From: Methylocystis sp. MJC1
GTDB taxonomy: Bacteria > Pseudomonadota > Alphaproteobacteria > Rhizobiales > Beijerinckiaceae
NCBI RefSeq assembly: GCF_026427715.1
Contig: NZ_CP107559.1
Coordinates: 1-64,000, forward strand
Length of the DNA: 64,000 nt
Reading direction: 5' to 3'
This document shows positions 43,906-53,330 of this stretch, piece by piece. The notes under the pieces are model-generated. The model saw nothing but the letters and a program-made list of their open reading frames with translations. It had not been told where the DNA came from and ran no database searches. Position 1 is the stretch's first letter. Each line of letters opens with the position of its first letter. The position numbers were made by a program, and so were the translations under genes.

Positions 43906-44690
43906 GGTTCGCAAATTTTGCATGAGGGCGAACGCAGGACGGCAGGCCTCTCGAGACTTACGCCGCGAGAGCGTAGAACTGCTTCGCTGGGCGCAATTTA
44001 GCCGTCGTTTGCAACTGCCCTTTTCGGCTCATATGCATGAGCTCGACGCCGGTGAGCGTCGCCGCGGCTGAGCGAAAGGATTTGAACCCCAGCGTCGGCC
44101 GCGCCACCCGCTTGATCGCTCTGTGGTCCTGTTCGACGATGTTGTTGAGATATTTCCTTCGCGGGATTTCGATGCCCGCCTCGTGCTCTGCGTTGTAGCT
44201 CTCGATCGCCGCTGTGTTGGCGCCGCTCTTGTCGATCGTAATCTTCTTTGACGCGCCATTTTGACCGATCGCTCGTCGCAGGAACCGAACCGCCGCTTTG
44301 CGATCCCGTTTGGCCGTCAGCCGGAAGTCCACCGTGGCGCCGGCTTTGTCGACGGCTCTATAGAGATATCGCCAGGAGCCTTTGATCTTCACATAGGTCT
44401 CATCCAGCCGCCAGCTGGAACCGATCGGCCGGTTGCGGGAACGGAACCGACGGTCCAGCTCGAGCGCGTATTTGACGACCCAACGATTGAGCGTCGAATG
44501 GTCGACCTCCACCCCGCGCTCTTCCATCATCTCCTCGAGCTGCCGGTAGCTCTTCGGGTAGGCGACGTACCAGCGAACGCCCCACAGGATTACGTCACGT
44601 TCAAAATGGCTGCCTTTGAATTCGATCATCTGCTATTCGCGCCGGCCCTCCGAGGCAGAATAACGCAGGCCGAACGTTTGCGATAGAACC
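43906..44690 (-). mobile_element. IS6-family element (second type)
   Basis: The left end GGTTCGCAAATTTTGC (43906) and right end GCGATAGAACC (to 44690) are imperfect inverted repeats of the form GGTTCTxTCGCAAAxxTT; the left copy seems to lack three bases. It encloses one intact transposase. Confidence 0.7.
43958..44629 (-). CDS. IS6-family transposase
   Basis: 223 aa from ATG 44629 (MIEFKGSHFERDVILWGVRW). The triad lies in WRLDETYVKIKG, ITIDKSGANTAAIESY and IVEQDHRAIKRVARP. It ends AKQFYALAA. It is related to the scrap at 20553 and is moderately similar to the transposase at 38965. Intact. Confidence 0.9.
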   Translation of the reverse strand: MIEFKGSHFERDVILWGVRWYVAYPKSYRQLEEMMEERGVEVDHSTLNRWVVKYALELDRRFRSRNRPIGSSWRLDETYVKIKGSWRYLYRAVDKAGATVDFRLTAKRDRKAAVRFLRRAIGQNGASKKITIDKSGANTAAIESYNAEHEAGIEIPRRKYLNNIVEQDHRAIKRVARPTLGFKSFRSAAATLTGVELMHMSRKGQLQTTAKLRPAKQFYALAA

Positions 44691-44870
44691 AAGTTAAGCC
44701 GTGTTCTGCGGCATGCGGAAATGAACGCGCACGGCTTTCGCCCCCTCGCCGGATCAACGACCGCGTGCTTCGCTTACACATACTATGGAAACCCAATATC
44801 AGATGCCCATATATAGGAAAACCGCGCATCCGCGATCGCGAGCGCGCGCAGAAAATCATGGGGTTCTCTA

Positions 44871-45137
44871 ATGAATGTCAAAAACGCAATGCTCGCTGTT
44901 GCTTTCAGCGGAGCCTGTCTTATCACTAGCGCCTCGGCATTGCCGATTTTGAGTGTGCCGGGCGTTACGACTGCAACACAGGTGCGCGACGACAACGCAG
45001 GTGACATCGCCGGTAGGGTTATTCGAGGCCTTGGGGGCTCTAACAGGCACCGAGACAGCGATTACGACGGGCGTCGCTACCGGGACCGCGATTATTATGG
45101 ACGTCGCGATCGTGGTTATGATCGCCCTCGCTATTAG
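44871..45137 (+). CDS. secreted Arg/Asp/Tyr-rich protein
   Basis: 88 aa. The signal peptide MNVKNAMLAVAFSGACLITS...ALP is followed by a short neutral part and a repetitive hydrophilic tail of R, D, Y and G (HRDSDYDGRRYRDRDYYGRR). Similar tails occur in small periplasmic proteins of Hyphomicrobiales with no known role. ATG lies downstream of GGGGTTCTCTA. Nothing else is recognised up to 45425 apart from a short TCGCCG...CGGCGA hairpin near 45162. Confidence 0.65.
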   Translation: MNVKNAMLAVAFSGACLITSASALPILSVPGVTTATQVRDDNAGDIAGRVIRGLGGSNRHRDSDYDGRRYRDRDYYGRRDRGYDRPRY

Positions 45138-45425
45138 ACCCTCGAAATCGTGAACGAGAGTGTCGCCGGGCTTCGGCGAGAATGGCTTGCGCTGATCGTA
45201 TAAATCACTCTCGGGCGCGGGCGAGGCTTACTTTAGCCCGGGTTAGCGGATCTCTGGCGTGCGCCGCCGGATCGGCCGGCGGAGTGGTGCGTGCAGCCTT
45301 CCTGGGCCACCTTCCAGAACCCTGCGCGCCAATTCGTCCGAACTCCGGTGGAAAGGCGAAGCTTCGCAACTCCCTTCCTCCGTTTCCGTTCGGATGGACC
45401 GCCTATTGCAAGCTCACACCTTGGC

Positions 45426-45866
45426 TCAGGGGATGCGGAGCCTTTGCCCCGGATAAATTTTATCGGGGTCCCTTAGCAGTTCTTTATTCGCCTCGAAGAT
45501 CTCTTTATATCTCGCGCCCTTTCCGTGGCCATAATGCGATTCAGCGATCTTCCAGAGCGTATCGCCTCGTTGCACGGTATAGAATTTGGATTCGGCGTTG
45601 GCGTTTACAGCGACAATGTTGTTCTCAACCCTAGCCACCCCCTTGGCGGTGTCGACGGCGCGAACAATCTTATCCACATCTGCCGCCGTGGGTGCGCTGC
45701 CGCTGAGCGTCACCCTGTCGCCATCGATCTTAATGTCGATCTTGGATGCATCGACACCCTGCTTGGCGATTTCTTTCTTCAGATCTTCGACAGTAACCGG
45801 AGTGATGGCGCCTGTTGTGGGGGGCGGGGCTTTACCCTTGCCGGTTATAAAATCCAAAAGGCCCAT
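45426..45866 (-). CDS. kbp: BON + LysM domain protein (Kbp/YgaU-like)
   Basis: 146 aa, matching the ~149-aa K+-binding protein Kbp (YgaU). The N-terminal MGLLDFITGKGKA is followed by a BON domain (about 35-95; DLKKEIAKQGVDASKIDIKI, GDRVTLSGSAPTAADVDKIV). A LysM domain follows (about 98-146; FYTVQRGDTLWKIAESHYGH, RDPDKIYPGQRLRIP). Kbp is a cytoplasmic K+-binding stress protein in E. coli; the role here is by homology. Start ATG 45866 has GAGGAGAGC upstream. A GGAAC 95-100 nt upstream followed after 17 nt by AGTT is a weak EcfG-like match. Confidence 0.85.
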   Translation of the reverse strand: MGLLDFITGKGKAPPPTTGAITPVTVEDLKKEIAKQGVDASKIDIKIDGDRVTLSGSAPTAADVDKIVRAVDTAKGVARVENNIVAVNANAESKFYTVQRGDTLWKIAESHYGHGKGARYKEIFEANKELLRDPDKIYPGQRLRIP

Positions 45867-46402
45867 TTTGCTCTCCTCTGACACGCACAGGCAATTGGCC
45901 TTGCACAGCGCCGATATCACCGGCATTTAGCCACGGGCATCAACTCTAGGGACCGTGAAGTCGTTCCTGGACAATCAGGCCAGAGGCCGTGGGCTGGCTC
46001 CCAAGCTCTTCTCTTTCATCGTTAGCTTCAGCGAGACTTTAGCTCAAAGCCGTCAATCGCAGCCCACACCTTGACTCGATCGGCTCCATGGTCTCCTCCG
46101 TCCGGTGCCGGACTCCCGTTCACGGAGGGCTTAGCTCCGCAAACCAAACCCTCCTGGATGTGAGCATCCGCTCCATCAACACATTTTGGAACTTGCGCAC
46201 GGTGCCGACTCGCAGGGTTTGCATGAGGTCAGATGATGCAGCGAGCAAACCGTTACCCAAGGGGACGAGTTATTCGGTGAAGTGAACGCTAAGAAACAGC
46301 TATCGTAACGCGCGTTGAAAGGACGATAGCTTCGGTCTACCGTAACGCTGAGAGCATTGCATCGCAGGATACCTTCCGAATAGCTGCTTTTTCGCCAGCC
46401 TG
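45867..46402. other. intergenic, nothing recognised
   Basis: No gene, hairpin or repeat that I can name lies between the BON/LysM gene and the 3' end of the rpoH-like gene. Confidence 0.4.
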
Positions 46403-47266
46403 CTAATGGCGAAGCCGACTTTGAGTCCTTTTGTGCTCCCCCTGTGCATCTTCGATGAAGACGAAGCCCATTGCATGCGCTTCGGGGGGCCGCTCCTCGA
46501 TGTGCGCGAAGCTCGCGCGAACCTCCCGCTGAACCTTTCCGAACGCGCGCATCTCAATTTGTCGGATACGCTCGCGCGACACACCAAATTCCCCGGCTAG
46601 AGTTGCCAGCGTCACGGGATTATCTGCAAGCCGGCGGGCCTCCAGAATTCGACGCTCTCGCGGATTCAGAACCTTGAGCGCGGTCCGCAATGACATCTGC
46701 CGATTGTCGCCTTCTTCATGGTCGACAAGAACATTCTCCTGATCATCACTGTCGTCGACAAGCTGCTTTACGCCAAGGCGGGTGGCCATCGTCCCGACGT
46801 TCTCAGGGCTGAGGTCGCCTTCCTCATATGCCAAAAGGCGGCTCTTGGCGTGACGGAGGTTGAAGAATAGCTTCTTCATGTTCGCGCTTGAGCCCATCCT
46901 CACCAGAGACCAGGACCTTAGAACGTAATCTTGAATCGAAGCCCGAATCCACCACCTCGCGTAAGTTGAGAGGCGGAAACCACGATCTGGTTCGAAGCGC
47001 TTGACTGCTTGCATGAGTCCGAGATTGCCCTCTGAGATAAGGTCCCCGACGGGGAGACCATAGCCGCGGTAACCGATGGCCATTTTGACGACGAGGCGTA
47101 GATGCGAGGTTATGAGATCGCACGCGGCCTGTGAATCCTCGTGCTCACGCCACCGTCGCGCTAACATCTGTTCCTCCTGCAAGTCCAGCATGGGGAACTG
47201 GCGGATTCGAGATAGATAGCGGATAAGTCCGCTTTCGGGGGAGAGCATGGTTATGGTAGCCGGCAT
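46403..47266 (-). CDS. rpoH: RpoH-type sigma-32 factor with internal deletion
   Basis: 287 aa from ATG 47266 (GAGGAGCAG ribosome site). Region 1.2/2: SPESGLIRYLSRIRQFPMLD, LRLVVKMAIGYRGYGLPVGD, LISEGNLGLMQAVKRFEPDR, STYARWWIRASIQDYVLRSW. Region 4: LNPRERRILEARRLADNPVT and FGVSRERIRQIEMRAFGKVQ. Between TRLGVKQ and LVDDSDDQENVL about 34 residues of region 3 usual in alphaproteobacterial RpoH (the DVxxMNRRLxGDxSLN part) are missing, in frame. The C-terminus has ~30 extra residues. It is probably a second, divergent RpoH paralogue. Confidence 0.8.
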   Translation of the reverse strand: MPATITMLSPESGLIRYLSRIRQFPMLDLQEEQMLARRWREHEDSQAACDLITSHLRLVVKMAIGYRGYGLPVGDLISEGNLGLMQAVKRFEPDRGFRLSTYARWWIRASIQDYVLRSWSLVRMGSSANMKKLFFNLRHAKSRLLAYEEGDLSPENVGTMATRLGVKQLVDDSDDQENVLVDHEEGDNRQMSLRTALKVLNPRERRILEARRLADNPVTLATLAGEFGVSRERIRQIEMRAFGKVQREVRASFAHIEERPPEAHAMGFVFIEDAQGEHKRTQSRLRH

Positions 47267-47756
47267 TATCTGCTCCTCGTGAGAGATTCTCGCATAGCGA
47301 AACCGAAGCAACATTGACTTGTGTCGTCATAGAAATTCCAACGCGTTCCAAAGGCGAACAACCACATTAGGCCAGGTACGATCGTGCGCTAGCCCCGGAA
47401 ATTACCCATTCGCCGCGCTGCGGCTTCCCATCAACTGCAGAGCCCCAAGCTTGAAACGCGTTATGCGGTTGAAGGCGCGCGGTGGCATTGTGCGTTGGAT
47501 TTCGATGGTCGGCCGCCCATCATCCGCCAATCGCCTAGGCGCGCCTCCCCCTTGCCGGCATCTACACACCGCTCCCTTCGAGTTCGATTAAAATATCGAT
47601 CAAGCCCGACTTCAGCGGCCGTAGGTAGATTCCGAGGCTGAAACCGTCACTTCGTCGTCGGCTATGTTGAAACCGATCCTCCTATGTCTGGACCGATGGC
47701 GAAGCCGTCTTTTTTGCAGTGGAGGATATCGATTCCTCTCAGTCAGGTGAACCTTA
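47267..47756. other. intergenic, nothing recognised
   Basis: This divergent intergenic region between rpoH (minus) and the LTXXQ gene (plus) should hold both promoters. I found no match to a known consensus by eye. Confidence 0.4.
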
Positions 47757-48284
47757 ATGAACATACGAATTCTGATTGCGACGACCGCAGCGGCCTTACT
47801 CTTGCCTGGACTTTCCTTGGGGGCCTCCGCAGCGCCGCGCGAAAAGGCCGGAGAACAAAATCAGCTTTCAGCGGATCATATGGCCGCCTTTACGGACGCG
47901 CGCATAGCCGCTCTGAAAGTCGGGTTGAAGCTCACGGCAGCGCAGGAAAAGAATTGGCCTGCGCTGGAATCGACGCTTCGCGATGTAGCCAAAGATCGAG
48001 CCGCGCGCACCCTCGAGTGGCGCCAGAATGCAAAGGATCGTCACGAGAAGGGCGACGTCATTGAAGGGTTGCGACTGCGCGCCAAAGGGCTCTCAACACG
48101 CAGTGTGGAGCTGGAAAAGATCGCCGATGCAGCGAAGCCCCTCTATGACAATCTAGACGATTCTCAAAAGCTCCGTTTCGGCGTGCTTCTCCATGAGGTC
48201 TTCAAACATCACGACCATCAATGGCATTGGGGCATGCATCCCGACGAGCATCTGGACGAACCTGACGATGCCGAGAACAAGTAA
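47757..48284 (+). CDS. LTXXQ-motif periplasmic protein (Spy/CpxP-like)
   Basis: 175 aa. A signal peptide (MNIRILIATTAAALLLPGLS...ASA) precedes a helical domain with LKVGLKLTAAQEKNWPALES (the LTxxQ motif at about residue 57) and a second pseudo-repeat (LYDNLDDSQKLRFGVLL). The C-terminal tail is His-rich (HEVFKHHDHQWHWGMHPDEH) and may bind metal. Spy/CpxP proteins are envelope-stress chaperones; placement beside rpoH fits a stress role. The strong hairpin at 48349 follows the stop. Confidence 0.8.
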   Translation: MNIRILIATTAAALLLPGLSLGASAAPREKAGEQNQLSADHMAAFTDARIAALKVGLKLTAAQEKNWPALESTLRDVAKDRAARTLEWRQNAKDRHEKGDVIEGLRLRAKGLSTRSVELEKIADAAKPLYDNLDDSQKLRFGVLLHEVFKHHDHQWHWGMHPDEHLDEPDDAENK

Positions 48285-48348
48285 CGTGCGTCAGTCATTG
48301 TCTTGGGACATAACGATGCGAGAGCGCTAACACATTGCCGGTCTCAGA

Positions 48349-48392
48349 CCGTCAGCAGGACCCTCCTTTATAAGGAAAGCTCCTGCTGACGG
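48349..48392 (+). terminator. nested hairpin after the LTXXQ gene
   Basis: A perfect 12-bp outer stem CCGTCAGCAGGA / TCCTGCTGACGG encloses a 20-nt loop that itself contains the small palindrome TCCTTTATAAGGA. The tail reads GTGAAAAACGG, without a T-run on this strand. It could be a terminator, a processing site or a protein-binding cruciform. Confidence 0.5.
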
Positions 48393-48593
48393 GTGAAAAA
48401 CGGATTGGATAAGTCGCGCTGTCAGCCGTATCAGTTGGCCTCCGCTGTATCGCATTTGCAACGAGCGATAGAGGAACGGAAACAAGAATATCGCTATTGA
48501 GAGTCTTATCGAGGCTCCGCCACCGCAAGCGCCGCATGATAACCGCTGTCGAGTTTACGATTTCACCAATGCATCTAGCGTTGGAGGTTCTCC
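48393..48593. other. upstream region of the ABC transporter
   Basis: No gene is seen. A strong ribosome site (TTGGAGG) lies at its end. Confidence 0.4.
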
Positions 48594-50393
48594 ATGGCTG
48601 AAGCTCTTCGTCCAACAGCTGACGCACGGCTTTTACGTCACTTCGCATATCTCTCGTTCGGCTTCTGGACGGGACCAACACGCAGCAAGGCTGCCCTTTT
48701 TGTCCTTGGCCTCTTTGGCTGCCTGGTCTTGAACCTCATCCCTGCTATCGCCGTGAACCGATGGAACAAGTTTTTCTTTGACGCGCTGCAGAGCAAGGAC
48801 CAGCGCCTGCTCCTTCTCGGCATAAGCCTTTTCCTGGCGCTAGCCTTGACCTCGTCAATGACGAGCGTTGCGCTGCTGCAAATGCGCATGCGCTTCCAGT
48901 TGCGCTGGCGAGAATGGCTGACGCGAACGCTTGTGAGGCGCTGGATGGAGCGCCGTCGCTTTTATCAGCTCAGCGTCCTTCGGCTTGTCGATAATCCGGA
49001 AGCGCGCATCGCCGAGGACGGGCGGATTGCCATTGAGCTCTTCGTCGATTTTGCGACCGGCGTCACGAATGCTCTGCTCATGGCGGCCTCCTTCGTCAGC
49101 GTTTTGTGGTTCATCGGCGGCTCTTTAACCCTCTGGGGCGTAACGGTCCCCGGTTATCTTGTGATTGCCGTCGTGTTCTATTCCGCATGCACGTCCTACG
49201 GCATGTTGCTTTTGGGGGGACCGCTCGTCTCGCGCGTCGAGGCGAAGGCTGTTGCTGAGGCAGATTTTCGCTTTGAGCTCTCGCACACGCGCGAGAACGC
49301 CGAAACGATCGCGCTTATAGGCGGCGACGATGCGGAGCGGGAGCGCCTCTGCACGCGATTTGATCAAGTCGCACTGCGCTGGGTAGCGGTGATTGGACGG
49401 CAGGCGCGCATGTTATTCTTGTCGAGTGGCAATAATGTTCTCGCGCCCGTCATCCCGCTCATGCTGGGGGCGCCCAAATATCTCGCCGGCGACATCTCGC
49501 TCGGCGACCTCATGCAAGCGGCGGCGGCCTTTATACAGGTTCAACTAGCGCTCAATTGGCTGGCCGACAACTCGATGCGCCTCGCCGACTGGTTCGCCTC
49601 GGCGCGACGCGTCGCGGCCCTCGACCTCTTCTTCGACAACCTCGACAAGCTCGCTATCGGAGCCGAGGCCAAGATGATCGATCTCGCTTTCAGCGACGAT
49701 GGCGCATTGCATCTCTGCGGACTATCGATCGCCCAGCATGATGGCACGCAGATGCTCGCTGACACCGATGCAGTGATTAGACGTGGCGAGAAGATACTTG
49801 TGAAGGGAGAGTCGGGCACCGGCAAGAGTACGCTGATTCGCGCAATCGCCGGACTGTGGCCTTGGGGCAGCGGCCGCATTCTTCGTCCGAGGGATGCGCG
49901 CGTCGCATTCATGCCGCAGCAACCATACATGCCGCGGGGAACTCTGCGGGATGCGCTCGACTATCCCCATGACGCCAACCCGCCGGACCCGGCGCGCATC
50001 GAAAAAATCCTCGTTACCTGCGGGCTCGCTCATCTCGTTTCGCGATTGGACGAGGAACAGAGTTGGTCCGATATGCTTTCAGGCGGCGAACAGCAGCAGC
50101 TTGGTTTCGCACGTGTACTGTTGAGACCTCCCGACATCATCATCATGGACGAACCCACCTCGGCCCTCGACGATCTCGGCCAGACCCGTCTGATGGAACT
50201 GCTCAGCGAAGAGGCGCCCAACTCGACCATCATCCACGCCGCACGACGAAACGTCGACCAACGCTTCTACGACCGCGAGATTCAGCTTAAGGCGAGACCG
50301 GCGTCGAATGGTCAAGGAGTGGTAGATTTTCGTCGGGCGGCTGTCATCCGACGTATCAACGAATCTAGGCAAAGCGCCGAACAGCTAGAATGA
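48594..50393 (+). CDS. SbmA/BacA/YddA-like ABC transporter, fused permease-ATPase
   Basis: 599 aa. An ABC_membrane_2 domain (about 20-330) with several helices carries family sequences (RHFAYLSFGFWTGPTRSKAA, NRWNKFFFDALQSKD, LRWREWLTRTLVRRWMERRR). The ATP-binding domain (about 365-580) has Walker A GESGTGKSTLIRAIAG, Q-loop VAFMPQQPYMPRG, signature LSGGEQQQLGFARVLL and Walker B IIIMDEPTSALDD. Members take up peptides, vitamin B12-like compounds or very-long-chain lipid precursors; the substrate is unknown here. It is the intact paralogue of the broken gene at 10776. Confidence 0.9.
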   Translation: MAEALRPTADARLLRHFAYLSFGFWTGPTRSKAALFVLGLFGCLVLNLIPAIAVNRWNKFFFDALQSKDQRLLLLGISLFLALALTSSMTSVALLQMRMRFQLRWREWLTRTLVRRWMERRRFYQLSVLRLVDNPEARIAEDGRIAIELFVDFATGVTNALLMAASFVSVLWFIGGSLTLWGVTVPGYLVIAVVFYSACTSYGMLLLGGPLVSRVEAKAVAEADFRFELSHTRENAETIALIGGDDAERERLCTRFDQVALRWVAVIGRQARMLFLSSGNNVLAPVIPLMLGAPKYLAGDISLGDLMQAAAAFIQVQLALNWLADNSMRLADWFASARRVAALDLFFDNLDKLAIGAEAKMIDLAFSDDGALHLCGLSIAQHDGTQMLADTDAVIRRGEKILVKGESGTGKSTLIRAIAGLWPWGSGRILRPRDARVAFMPQQPYMPRGTLRDALDYPHDANPPDPARIEKILVTCGLAHLVSRLDEEQSWSDMLSGGEQQQLGFARVLLRPPDIIIMDEPTSALDDLGQTRLMELLSEEAPNSTIIHAARRNVDQRFYDREIQLKARPASNGQGVVDFRRAAVIRRINESRQSAEQLE

Positions 50394-50576
50394 ACGAAGC
50401 CTTCCTGCTTACCGCGAACGACATCATAGCCGGAGTGTATGGGCGGAGGTGATAGGGTGAGACAAGCGAGGGGCCAATGGCGGAGCAAAAGGCAGTCATT
50501 AAGACTTGGCCGCTGAGGTTAAGCATGGCTCGGGAAAAAATTGCTCACCTGGTTGCGTCATCCCTTCCTGTGCGAC

Positions 50577-50651
50577 TCAACGCAGGCCGAGGAAGGAAAG
50601 AATGGCCAGGATGATCACGATGAGACCGACGAGGTAAATAATGCCGTTCAT
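50577..50651 (-). CDS. 24-aa single-TM peptide
   Basis: ATG 50651 follows AGAGGATCCT. The product is MNGIIYLVGLIVIILAILSF then LGLR, one membrane helix. Very similar tiny peptides are widespread in Bradyrhizobium-type genomes as far as I recall. It is short, but the RBS and its position beside CsbD, DUF3096 and DUF3309 genes support it. Confidence 0.55.
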   Translation of the reverse strand: MNGIIYLVGLIVIILAILSFLGLR

Positions 50652-50848
50652 AGGATCCTCTATAAGTTTGTCAGTTATCGGATCCGCTTGCGAGGTAAGT
50701 TCAAGCCGGCGGGGCGCTGACGCCCTCCTCAGGCCTTCTCCACAGCCGAGTTGAAGCATGGCGGCGGGACAGTATCGTTGCGCCCTTCAAAGCCGGCCTG
50801 CTCAGTCCGCTCTGAAAGGCGTTTTCTTACTTGAGCCGACAAGGCAAA

Positions 50849-51040
50849 TCAGGCCTTGTCGATGATTTTCTTAACGGCTTCCTTGGCGTTACCGACAGCC
50901 CCTTGAGCCCCGCCCTTGAGCTTCTGCGCGGCGCCCTCGATCTCGAGGCTCGGATTGCCGACGGCCTTGCCGACAGCCTCTTTGACCGCGCCGGCCGCTT
51001 CATTTGCTGCGCCCTTGATCTTGTCTTTTGTACCGCTCAT
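50849..51040 (-). CDS. CsbD-family stress protein
   Basis: 63 aa from ATG 51040, with TAGGAGACG upstream. SGTKDKIKGAANEAAGAVKE, AVGNPSLEIEGAAQKLKGG and NAKEAVKKIIDKA form the CsbD helical repeat, rich in Ala, Lys, Gly and Glu. CsbD proteins are induced by general stress in many bacteria; the molecular role is unknown. Confidence 0.9.
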   Translation of the reverse strand: MSGTKDKIKGAANEAAGAVKEAVGKAVGNPSLEIEGAAQKLKGGAQGAVGNAKEAVKKIIDKA

Positions 51041-51195
51041 AGGTCGTCTCCTAATGGAAAAGATGACAATGCATTGATCGGCACTGCACCGGCATTGCAT
51101 CAGTCGATTTCTTGTTCGACGACAAAATTGTATCTGGGAAGGAGAGGCATCGGATAGCTTCGGAAAACACCTACGAAGAAATCAGGCGCATTCTA

Positions 51196-52061
51196 GAGGG
51201 TGTTATGTACTTTGACGATTGATTGCCTTAGTAGAATCGGATGTCTCCGATTCGCAAACCGTATCCTTCTGACGTCAGCGACGAAGAGTGGTCGCTGGTC
51301 GCGCCTTATCTGACGCTTATGGACGAGGGCGCGCCGCAGCGCCAACATTCGCTGCGCGAGCTGTTCAACGGCCTGCGTTACGTGCTGCGCTACGGCATTG
51401 CATGGCGCGCCATGCCCAATGATCTGCCGCCGTGGTCCGCCGTGTATCAGCAATCGCAGCGCTGGCTGGCGGCGGGCGTGTTCGAGGCGCTGGCGCAGGA
51501 CCTGCGCGCCCTGTTGCGCGTCGCCTCCGGTCGCGCCGCGGAGCCGACGGCGGGCGATCATCGACAGCCGGACCTTGCGCTCGACGCCAGAGAGCGGCCC
51601 GCGGGCAGGCTATGACGGGGCAAAGCGAAAACGCGGCTCGAAGCTGCGCATGGCGGTCGACACATTGGGCCCTTTGCTGGCGCTGCATGTCACCCCCTCC
51701 AATGTCGACGATCGGGCCGAGGTCGGCAAGCTCGCCGCCGCCGTGCAGGAGGCGACGGGCGAGAGCGTTGAACTCATCTATGTCGATCACGGCTATACCG
51801 GCGCAAACGCGGCCGAGGCGGCAAAGGCGCAGGGCGCCGAACTTTGCGTCGTCAAACTGACCGAAGCAAAGAAGGGCTTCGTGCTGTTGCCCAAGCAATG
51901 GGTGGTCGAGCGTTCATTCGCCTGGGCGACACGATGCAGGCGGCTCGTCAAAGATTACGAGCGCTATGCTCAGACCCTCGCAGGCTTCCACGTCGTCGCG
52001 TTCGCATGCCTCATGCTCAAGCGCGCTGCAGAATTCTTGCTCCAAGGTGCATAACACCCTC
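51196..52061 (+). mobile_element. IS5-family element, copy 2
   Basis: Ends GAGGGTGTTATG (51196) and CATAACACCCTC (52061), flanked on both sides by TA (51194-51195 and 52062-52063). It is clearly diverged from copies 1 and 3. Confidence 0.85.
51241..52054 (+). pseudogene. IS5 transposase, frameshifted
   Basis: The first frame runs to [12 protein letters not shown]. An extra G near 51553 then shifts it, and the rest ([20 protein letters not shown] to AAEFLLQGA) is in another frame. All three catalytic regions are present across the two frames ([25 protein letters not shown]). It is about 90% similar to copies 1 and 3 at protein level by eye. Confidence 0.85.
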
Positions 52062-52140
52062 TAAAGAAGCAAACCTTCACAGTCAACTTTCGATAAAGTG
52101 TCTGCTATACAAGGTCACACGGTGGTGACGGATCACGCGA

Positions 52141-53208
52141 ATGCGCGTTATTGAAGACACAGCGTTTTTGGCCTTGACGTTGGCGGTATCCGCCGCCTTC
52201 GCTTGGATACTTTGGCCCTTCTACGGAGCGATACTCTGGGGAACCGTGATCGCAATCGTGTTTGCGCCAATGTATCGACGCCTTTCGAATGCATTGCAGC
52301 AAAGACGAAATCTTGCCGCCGTCGCGACGGTGATGATCGTTGTCTTGGTGGTGATCCTTCCATTGAGTCTGCTCGCAGCGTCAATGGCGCAAGAGGCATC
52401 CGGTGTATACGATCGAATCCAATCAGGCGATCTAGACCTCGTAAGCGTTTTTCGACAACTCGTCGACGCCTTGCCTTCATGGGCCGCCGATCTCCTGCGG
52501 CGCTTTGGTCTGACTAGCCTAGGAGAAGCGCAAGAAAGGTTGTCCGCCGCCCTTATCAAGGGAAGCCAGTTTTTTGCGGCAGAGGCGCTCGTCATTGGAC
52601 AAAGCGCGCTGAGCTTCATCGTGAGTCTTTGCGTGATGCTCTACCTCTTGTTCTTCCTGCTACGCGACGAAGAGGTGTTGGCTCGCCAAATCAGGGACGC
52701 GATTCCGATTCGCCTTGAGGAGAAAGGCGCTCTCTTCCGCAAATTCGCGGTCGTCATTCGGGCCACGGTCAAGGGGGATCTACTTGTGGCGCTCCTGCAA
52801 GGAGCGCTCGGCGGCCTCATTTTCTGGATCCTCGGAGTCAGCGCCCCGCTGTTATGGGCCGCATCGATGGCTCTTCTATCTCTGGTCCCGGCAGTAGGCG
52901 CTGCCTTGGTTTGGGGTCCGGTCGCCATCTATTTCCTGACGACGGGCGCAATTTGGCAGGGTATCGTTCTGATTACTTATGGCGCATTCGTAATGGGTCT
53001 TGCGGATAATGTTCTTCGTCCGATTCTGGTGGGCAAAGACACCAAGATGCCTAACTATGTTGTGTTGATTTCCACACTGGGCGGCATCGAAATGTTTGGT
53101 CTCAACGGCTTTGTCATCGGGCCAGTGATCGCGGCGATGTTCATCGCGGCTTGGGATATTTATTCCTCAACGCGGCAGGGAGCGCACACAGCGTCTGCCA
53201 ACCGATGA
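52141..53208 (+). CDS. AI-2E family transporter (PerM/YdiK-like)
   Basis: 355 aa with the 7-8 membrane helices of this family: two N-terminal (AFLALTLAVSAAFAWILWPF; AVATVMIVVLVVILPLSLLA), a long soluble middle (about 85-145), then SFIVSLCVMLYLLFFLLRDE and the family core ALLQGALGGLIFWILGVSAP, SLVPAVGAALVWGPVAIYFL, DNVLRPILVGKDTKMPNYVV and LISTLGGIEMFGLNGFVIGP. The substrate is unknown; members include autoinducer exporters and Na+/H+ antiporters. It starts ~80 bp after IS5 copy 2 and has no strong ribosome site, so its promoter may have been altered by the insertion. Confidence 0.9.
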   Translation: MRVIEDTAFLALTLAVSAAFAWILWPFYGAILWGTVIAIVFAPMYRRLSNALQQRRNLAAVATVMIVVLVVILPLSLLAASMAQEASGVYDRIQSGDLDLVSVFRQLVDALPSWAADLLRRFGLTSLGEAQERLSAALIKGSQFFAAEALVIGQSALSFIVSLCVMLYLLFFLLRDEEVLARQIRDAIPIRLEEKGALFRKFAVVIRATVKGDLLVALLQGALGGLIFWILGVSAPLLWAASMALLSLVPAVGAALVWGPVAIYFLTTGAIWQGIVLITYGAFVMGLADNVLRPILVGKDTKMPNYVVLISTLGGIEMFGLNGFVIGPVIAAMFIAAWDIYSSTRQGAHTASANR

Positions 53209-53267
53209 TTTCCACAATATGTCTCGGCCAGTCGGATTTGTTAACCGAACGTTTATAGCGAGATGGC

Positions 53268-53299
53268 AGCCCCAGGGAGCGCCTGACGGCGACGGGGCT
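53268..53299 (+). terminator. hairpin after the AI-2E transporter gene
   Basis: AGCCCC (53268-53273) pairs with GGGGCT (53294-53299), with an inner GCGCC / GGCG pairing; CCCGCCTCTTT follows. It lies 60 nt beyond the transporter stop, between two convergent genes. Confidence 0.35.
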
Positions 53300-53330
53300 C
53301 CCGCCTCTTTCCGCCGACGTTAAAGTTTGA

